Assembly (NCBI GenBank): GCA_038373885.1
Contig: JAWZYV010012263.1
Coordinates: forward strand, 248,001-312,000
Reading direction: 5' to 3'
Source of the DNA: Cheiracanthium punctorium
Taxonomy: Eukaryota > Arthropoda > Arachnida > Araneae > Cheiracanthiidae
DNA length: 64,000 bases
Position 1 is the first letter of the stretch; each line of letters opens with the position of its first letter. The notes beneath the pieces were generated by a model. It worked only from the letters and a program-made list of their open reading frames with translations. It was not told the DNA's origin and did not search any database. Of this stretch, positions 56,571-64,000 are shown piece by piece. A program made the translations under genes and the position numbers.

Positions 56571-59500
56571 TTTTTCTTCGCATGATTTTTTCGGTGCATT
56601 TGTTGTTAATATCGTGTAGTAATATTTTTTTCATGTGCAGTCTATGGGTATTACTTATGATTTCCGGAACATTTTAAACACTGCCAGCCATTACCTTTGT
56701 AAGGCATGTTATAGATGCATTAACGCTGCACGCACGTCACCTTTCCCGGCACTGTACTTTTGTGTATGTATTTTTCAGGCATGGACGCCGAGTTTTTGTA
56801 GTTGCATTCGATGTGCCATGCTCCCGACCAGAATGACCAGTACCATCCTTCTACTATCTCCATTATTAAGAAGAGCGACTCGCAACATTCGAGCAGTGAA
56901 CACGCACAGAACAAAAATTAAAAAAGAAGATCTTCCAGGCACTTGGTGTTACGTTTTGATCTAACCAAATTTTGTGTGACTTAATTGCAGTCCCTCTTCC
57001 AGACGAAACTGCTGCAGTTGGTTTTCTTAAAGTTCGGACACGAGTTTTCGATTTTTTTTTCCCCTTTCTTGATAATCATGAATTTATCTAGTTTGAAAAA
57101 AAAGAGTACCCTAAGTGAAGCGTTTTTATCTTTCTTTGAAGGGGCGGAAAAAGGGATGATGATAAATTTTCTCATCTTGTAAAGTCAGAGATCGATGAAA
57201 GTAAGGACCCAGTCGAAGAAGAATCTATTCTATACCTAAAAAAAATCTTGGATGCTTAATTTCAAACTTTCTCATCAGCTCATCTCCTTGATATTGAACT
57301 TTACATTAAAAAAGGTAAATTTTACACGACTGCTGCCGTAATTTTACACAACAAAGGAAGAGAATCATGCGATCCATTACTTGGTTTTCATGATAATGTA
57401 TTTCTGATTCGGAATATCTTATTGGAATTCGCCTTATGGAAATTTCTTGGTTTTGCAAAAGTACACTAGCAAATGTCTGAGACTGGAATTCGAAAACTTT
57501 ACCGAGTTATGTAAGATGAACTTATACAAGGAGATTTACTGAGTTAGATAAGGAGAGTTATGAATATTTTTATTTCGGTACTATTCTTCAAATTGTAATT
57601 CATTTCTAGAGATTAAAAGGACACATCTTGTTTTTGGGTTAACTTTAAACACGTAAAGACGACACAGTAAAGACGACAGTGGAACTAAGTTTACACTTCT
57701 GCCATTTATATCACTTTGTAGTGAAGTCCTATACGTTTTTATTTATTTAAATACTGAAAGGCTTCATTTATGTGATTTACAATGTGCGATTTGCCTCGTT
57801 TTTCATTAGACAGATATGTTTTCTATGGTTGAATTTTCCCTCACAACGGATATTCCCTCTTCCCATCTTCTTAATATTGAATCTCACGGGCTTTTTATTA
57901 TGTACACATTTATAGTGAATTGATTTTAGGGGAATTTTTACCTAATCTAAGTTAAAATTTCCTTTAATAATAAAGCCGCTCCTATTAAAAAAACTTTCCA
58001 TATTTAAAGCGTATGAAACTAAATGCAAATGAATTTGAAAAAAATTATCCTTTTATTGTAAACTCATAAATTTGTTTTCATCGTTTTCCTTTATTTTGAA
58101 ACTAAATATACACCTTAAAATGTATGTGTTTAAGTTTAAAAAAATGTCCTATATCGCTGTCATCCGCAAACCATTTATTTTTATTAAATGACTCCAGATA
58201 TTATTTAGAATACGTTATGTAGCTTCATTCGCCGAGTCACGTACTAAAAATTATTATGAATTGCATTAGAATAATTTTTTGGAAGAAAAATTGTCCTTTT
58301 CTTGAAACCGCGACATTGTATGTATATGAGAACATACGATGAAAAAAGTTTTGCATTCAAAAGGGGAATCCTATAAAATAATGATAATGAAATGGAATTT
58401 CCTGAAATAAAGTTTCAGAGGCACTCACTTTTTCCGCACACTGAAATCTAAGTTTGTTTCTCAATAATAAAAGTGCGAGATTTCTTCGTTGTTAATTGCA
58501 TTTATAAGTAAAAAAATGATCCCCCAAGCGAGATCTGAATTCTACCGAACATTTATCATTTAGTAGAGCTGTTCACGCATTATTCCTAGTTCTGGCGTGA
58601 CAGAACCGGACGCTCTAATTATTTAGCACACAAGCATAGAACTTTTTCACGTCTCTTAATGCAATTAATACATATTAGTTTGGTTCGAATGAGTATTGAA
58701 ATAGATGAAAAGCTTTATTTATATAGAGACAGATGAACGCAAGGCACTTTCAGCTCCAAGCAGAAAAAAAACATATCAAAGCTAATATTTTATAGAATTA
58801 TTTATTTCCCTTTTAGCATATTATTACAAATAATCAATGTATTTTATATCTAAGGGCACTGCATGCGTGGCTAATGAAGTTAAAGGAAACAAAAACGCAA
58901 GTTTTCTTTTATAGTGATATTCAAAATTTTAATACTCGTTTTAAAGGATGAGATAAGGTTATTCAACTCATATCAAGCATTAAAAGTTTTATTTCATTAA
59001 AAATTAAGTTATTACTTAAAAATAGTTATATTTTTTCAAGTTTGAAAAAATGAATTTTAACGATAAAGAGCACTTTGCTTTGAATAAACGGAAACCTAAA
59101 CAAATAAATCCAGTTGTTACATTTATAATTTGCATATAAGTTAAAGCCGGGACTAGCTTTTTGTTCGTAGGGGCTGCTCCCTTTACTAATGCTCGTTTTC
59201 CTCCAATAATAGCAGAGGGAAAAAAGTTTCAAGTTGGACTAATGCTGTACGATTATCTGTAAATAAAAACATGTAACTCAACGTTCCTTATTTTCTGGCG
59301 ACCATGACACGTCTAATTTCATAGATAAACGGCCCGTTCTAAAATGCGTTTAACTTGAAACGTATGGTAAACATAAAAAAAAAAAATTAGGTCCAGATAC
59401 ATTTAATGCTTAAAATTTATTATAGAAAGTAAATTAATTTGTATGAAAGGGTGTTTAATGGCAATATGCTGACATTTCACAATAAGCTTTGCCAAGACTT

Positions 59501-62266
59501 AACTTCACATGTCAAATCTAGATTATTAATACTTCACTGAATTTTTGGGGTCAAAACAGATATTAGTTATGTGCTTTGCCGGATAATAATTATACATATG
59601 TATATTTTTTTTATACAATGCATATTTTAAAACACGCTTAAATTTATATTTTTGAAGGATTCTTTCTCGCAGACAGCAATCTTATGAACTATAAATTTAC
59701 ATATTCATTACCTGTGCAGTCTCATTCATTAACAAGAAAGCTCGTATGTTTCATTCACATTACAAGTAGGAGTAAATAAAACAAAACCAAATTATTTTCT
59801 CAGACTTATCCATACAACCTTTTTATTTTTCTTTCTAATATAACAGTTTGTATGTATTGCGCATGTTCGTGAGAAAGGGTGAGTTCTCAGCGAATCCAAT
59901 TAATCCAACTTTTCAAATAATTTGATTTGAAATAGCGTTGTTAATTTGCGATTATTACATATTAAAAAGCTTGATTCCAAAACAATATGAGTAACTTTCT
60001 CCAGCGAAAGCTATTTGAAATTGAAAGCTATTTAAAATCTAATCAAGTTTTAAAAACATTATTAGCACCTTGAACCAGGCTGAATAAATTTAAAGCAATG
60101 AATAATAATAATGATAACGTATTAGTTTTATTCTGCTGGATTATTAACCTCTTGCAATTGTTCTCACATACTAAAGGAAACCTTCATTTGGGCGTATCTG
60201 GAGAACTTTTTAGGTCAAAGACAGTTTAAACAATTACATCAAGTTAATCCTTTTCTTTCCTTCTCCCTATCATTTTTCTTTTTGCACTCAGAAATATTCT
60301 AACGCAAAAGAAAAGTTACCGTACTTATTACAATAACGAGGGAATCGATTATTTCAAAAACCATTCAAGTCATGACTTTTGCAATCATACTCAAACACAG
60401 TTATTTAAAAAAAAAATTAAGTAATATATCCCTCTTGTCACTCTGAACTTCACATGAAGCTCCTACTTCAAATAACAATAGTTAGAGAGAAAAAAAAATG
60501 AATTTAGTATTTTTGTCTTTCAGTGATATCAATATCATTCATTCATGTAAAAAGTATAGGAGGCTCTTAACTAGATGCATAAATCATGCCTAGATTGCAG
60601 TACTAGTCCATTTAGATCATTTTTTACAGTTTTCGCTTCATTGTTTCAGGATAAAAATTAAGAAAATATTTAAGCTGCTTTTTTAGCGTTTTTTTTTTCT
60701 TTCTTGTAAAGGTAAGTATAGTTTTTTCTTATTCCTTAACCTTTACCTAATATGTACATCCTTTTAAATTAATTTTAGCATAACAAAATGTTTCGAAAAT
60801 GCAGAAATTAATATTAGAAAAAGCGACATTAGAAAAAAAATTTTTTGCATGATTTATAATAGTATTTCAGATGCATTAAATGCTAGACAGATTTTTTTTT
60901 CTCTGATTTTTCATAATTCGGTGACGAGGGGGTTAAGCAATCAAACTCAAATTTATCTCGAAATAGTGCCGATTCCGTTTGACCGCCAATTACACCTATG
61001 AACAAATATTTGAGATAGGAATTTCATTGTACTGGATCCGTTAAAGCGCCGACTCAATATACCGCCACAAAAAATTTTGTCTTGTGCAACACATTTTCGA
61101 GAAATTGCTTAAGATTTTTCAAGATTCTTTTCATTATTTTATTTTATTTATTTGTGTGTGTGTGTGTTACAATTTTAAAGGTTACCACCCCTTCCTGCTT
61201 CTAGGAGCTTTCAAACTCAAAAACCTATATGGAATAGAGCAAATAATTAATATATTTCCCTGCCAAAGTGAAGAACATTCTGTTACTTGTAGAAAAAGAT
61301 AGAAAAAAATTAATTCTTATAAAATGTCTCACCCCTTTTTTAAGTGCTTTAAGCTATTGATGTTGATTATAAAAAAAGCTTGGCTCAAATTTAATTTTGT
61401 GTACTCTATTTTAGAAAACGTACGAGTAAAATTAATGCTCCAAAATAGAATTTTGCTCTGTTTATAGCTATAATTTTAGATTTGTATTTTAAGCATAATA
61501 GACTTCAAATAAAATTATTTGCTTGTCTCTATATTTTTACGTTTGAAACGTGTTAAATTTATATTACATAGTTAACTGGATGAATTTATTTCTGTAGCAT
61601 ATTTTCATTAAATAGAAATATCTACCTGGCTCGTCATTCAGCTTTTATTTGATGACTCTTTCATGGGAGTGCATAGCTAATTAATAAGTCCTTTAAAATC
61701 CAACTTTTATCAATGACAGATGCCATTAGTACAAAATGGATAAGCTATGTAAAAGTTATTAAATTTCCCATTTCCAAAATTAACAAGATGCAAGCTCTTC
61801 ATTTGCCAGCTCCGCGAGCATTTCTCTTACATTCATCCACGAAAATAACGAACCGATAAGTGGCTGATATAATTCGAAATGTAATTTAAATTGTTTCGGA
61901 AAGATTTTCTAGTAGAACTAATGATTACAGTGTTTAAAATAAGATTTTCAACACGGGTGCATATTTATTTAAACTTTACATTTTTTTTTTTGTTGTTGTT
62001 TTCTTTATTTCGTTATAGACGGTTTTCACCCATTGCCAAAAACCCTTACATAATAAGTTAGAATGTTGTAAAATGAAATACCTCTTTTTCTTCCGAATGG
62101 CAACAACTTTTTCTTATCACTTTGCTTACGTTTTAATTCTCACATTTACCTGCCTGTGTGGAAGTTGAAACTTTATACAGTCGAAAAAGGGTGGAACTTT
62201 TGTACCACAGAAAACAATCCAACTGTTCTATTTTTTGTTTATGCGTGTTAAGATTTTGACTAACCT
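56571..62266. other. Long AT-rich stretch without a recognisable gene
   Basis: Nearly 5.7 kb. A less AT-rich patch at 56690-56960 is open in one plus frame (56635-56964) and also readable on the minus strand; I recognise neither product. The rest has only short frames, homopolymers and a (TG)n run near 61154. No RNA gene or paired element ends detected. Confidence 0.5.
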
Positions 62267-62270
62267 TTAA

Positions 62271-62697
62271 CCCTTTGAGGCGCAACTCTTTACCAATGCT
62301 GAAAAAAGGGCAGCCGTTGCCATCGCTCGACTTAACTACCAGCAAGATGGCGGACGATCGAAACGCTCATCGCGTGCCACAGATCTAGAGACCTTTTTTG
62401 ACGCAGCTGCTGGCTGTGCGCGAGCACAGCCAGCAGCTGCCCTTTTTTCAGCATTGGGCAATCTTTCCAGCTGTTCTCGCGTTCTTCCATTTTTCAGCAG
62501 ATGGCAGTTCTCTTAAAAAGAATCGTGACCAATTTTTTTACGGGAAATGAACGTGCTAAAAAGTAAATGTTGGATTATGGTGGAGCTATGTCACCCGCAA
62601 CTATTTTTATAGAAATCAAATCTATTCTTCGTGACAGGAAACAGTCAAAACGTCAGAGTTTGGTGAATCCAGAGCGGGATCACTGCGCCTTAAAGGG
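62271..62697. mobile_element. TTAA-flanked hairpin MITE, copy D
   Basis: 427 bp between TTAA at 62267-62270 and 62698-62701. Starts CCCTTTGAGGCGCAA, ends TGCGCCTTAAAGGG. The left hairpin arm is complete but most of the right arm is deleted: after GCACAGCCAGCAGCTG it jumps to CCCTTTTTTCAGCATTGG (hairpin region 62293-62457). Same family and orientation as copies B and C. Confidence 0.9.
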
Positions 62698-62701
62698 TTA
62701 A

Positions 62702-64000
62702 ACGCTAGATTCTTCTAGTGATCTAAAAATGTACCGGTCTTTTGTAACTCATTAACTATTTAATGGGAATTATTAAAAAACGCATTTTGTCTTTATGCTT
62801 TATTTCCTGTATTTAAATATGAAAATAAAATATAGGGCTATCATAAAACTTTAAATATTCAGGTTCTGCTTTAATATGTAGATGAGACTCCGATGGAAAA
62901 TTTACCGAACAATGTAATACAGAACTTATTCCAAATTAAAACGAAATTCTGATTTTGTCTCTACCTCAATCAGAACGAAAATGTATTGCAGTGAAGACTT
63001 TTCAAAAACCTTTATTTTACTAAGCCGATCATATGCATCTTAAAAAAAGACGGGTTTTTTTAAATATCCTTATTTTAGAGAGAAAAAAACATGAAAGGAA
63101 TCCTTTTATGTAGCAAATTTTATTTTTTTCAAATGACTAGTGCTGAACTTCTTGTAACTAGTGCGCTCCTTTAAAAGCCAGAAGAGTAGTGTAAGAAATT
63201 CACAGCTTGATCGCTGTCGAAGCTCTGGTCATTGAAAGAGTTAAATTCGAGATGAATTATTTATGATGTTTCACAGTTTGGTCTTTGTAGACACCGTGTT
63301 TCTTTATGTAATGTCAGGAAAGGTAATAAAGAAATTTAAGAGAGGAAACATTTTTGCTTAAGATTTGCAAGTTTATGTTAATGGACTAAAATGTGTCGAT
63401 GATTTTCTGGTATGTAATATACAAGAATCAAAAGCATGTGCTCAGCAAATAATCTTCCAGAGAATAAAACGAAAATCAGTTTTGTATTATACGGTATCGC
63501 GTGATATAATCCATCATATGCGGCTAAAACGTCACAACTATGATAAATTTCTGTATTATTCAGTCCGCACTCCTCACATATTTTATTTTTGCTCCATAAA
63601 AAAGGGAGCTTTCGGGGGTTTTGAGGCAGGAACAGTTAGTTATCATAGTTCGCCAAGCGAAGATTCAACGTTTTTTTCATTGTATGTTAAAATAATCGGA
63701 ATATTTTAATCTCGAGTATTTGCTTGAAAAGAAATGATGTATAGCCTTTGTGACACTTTTTGACTTTCTTTAATGTAAAAATAATACAGAGATACGGGGG
63801 GAACAGAGATAAGACACTTACCCTGGTTTCTTAATGTTGCTATATTATATATTGTATACTAAGTTGTGTAACTCAGTGCCCCCCCCCTCCCCTCGAAAAT
63901 AAAAGTTTAAAAAAAAGTTTAAAAAAAAGTTGATTACTAGACTTTGTTCTGCGTATGTCGAAAAACTAGATCTCTAATGCACTTAGAGAATAAAAATTTG
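62702..64000. other. No gene recognised; one unassigned 114-codon frame
   Basis: AT-rich DNA. The plus frame 63365-63709 is one of the longest in the window not explained by a transposon. It begins MQVYVNGLKCVDDFLVCNIQ, shows no domain, signal peptide or membrane segment, and has no convincing splice context. It could be a chance frame or a lineage-specific exon. Confidence 0.35.

Noticed and set aside
56635..56964. 109-codon plus frame preceded by a TTTTTCAG acceptor-like site inside it, with readable minus frames
   Set aside because: No recognisable domain on either strand and no matching donor; not enough to call an exon.

Overview
This window looks like eukaryotic, probably arthropod and most likely arachnid (spider-like), non-coding DNA. 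It is strongly AT-rich by eye. There are no operons and no long open reading frames: the longest is 145 codons and is a decayed retroelement. Every protein similarity I can recognise belongs to a transposable element. The assignment to an arachnid is an inference from the mix of element families and is not proven by any host gene. I found no intact host gene, no rRNA and no convincing functional tRNA.

Layout. 1-4440 holds nothing recognisable. 4440-5415 (minus) is the decayed RNase H end of a non-LTR retrotransposon. 6342-6850 is the first of four copies of a TTAA-flanked (piggyBac-like) non-autonomous element built around a long hairpin; the others are at 40431-40730, 45578-46096 and 62271-62697. 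7610-8197 and 39599-40185 are two nearly identical internally deleted mariner copies, and the second sits inside another TTAA-flanked element (39307-40204). hAT-like miniature elements with exact 8-bp target duplications lie at 8848-9014, 27595-27763 and 32651-32794, and a weaker one at 20657-20906. A tRNA-like sequence lies at 9718-9788. 18948-19448 is a mariner-type miniature element, and 21651-21808 is the C-terminal tail of a mariner transposase.

In 22456-25553 three DNA elements follow one another: a Tigger/pogo relic, then two long-inverted-repeat elements of a CAGGGTG-ended family, one of which still encodes the C-terminus of a transposase. 25867-27050 and 29572-31348 are two Helitron-like elements with both ends present; the second carries ten 154-158-bp tandem units. 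A third Helitron 5' end is at 31670 and an old Helitron piece is near 15 kb. 33267-34072 and 46125-46933 are further elements with very long inverted repeats. 37660-38215 (about 173-bp units) and 41609-42793 (about 601-bp duplication) are tandem repeats. 49139-49700 (minus) and 52595-53403 (plus) are two decayed Tc1/mariner-superfamily transposases. 55476-55625 and 55646-56568 are adjacent miniature and Tigger-like elements. The rest, including 56569-62266, is featureless AT-rich DNA.

The window therefore reads as a gene desert, intergenic or deep-intronic, shaped by cut-and-paste and rolling-circle transposons, most of them non-autonomous. The observations most worth a second look are the hairpin deletion series in the TTAA family, the satellite-carrying Helitron, the CAGGGTG long-inverted-repeat family, and several repeat structures that I cannot assign (10731-11503, 13909-14470, 51093-51261, 33119-33161).
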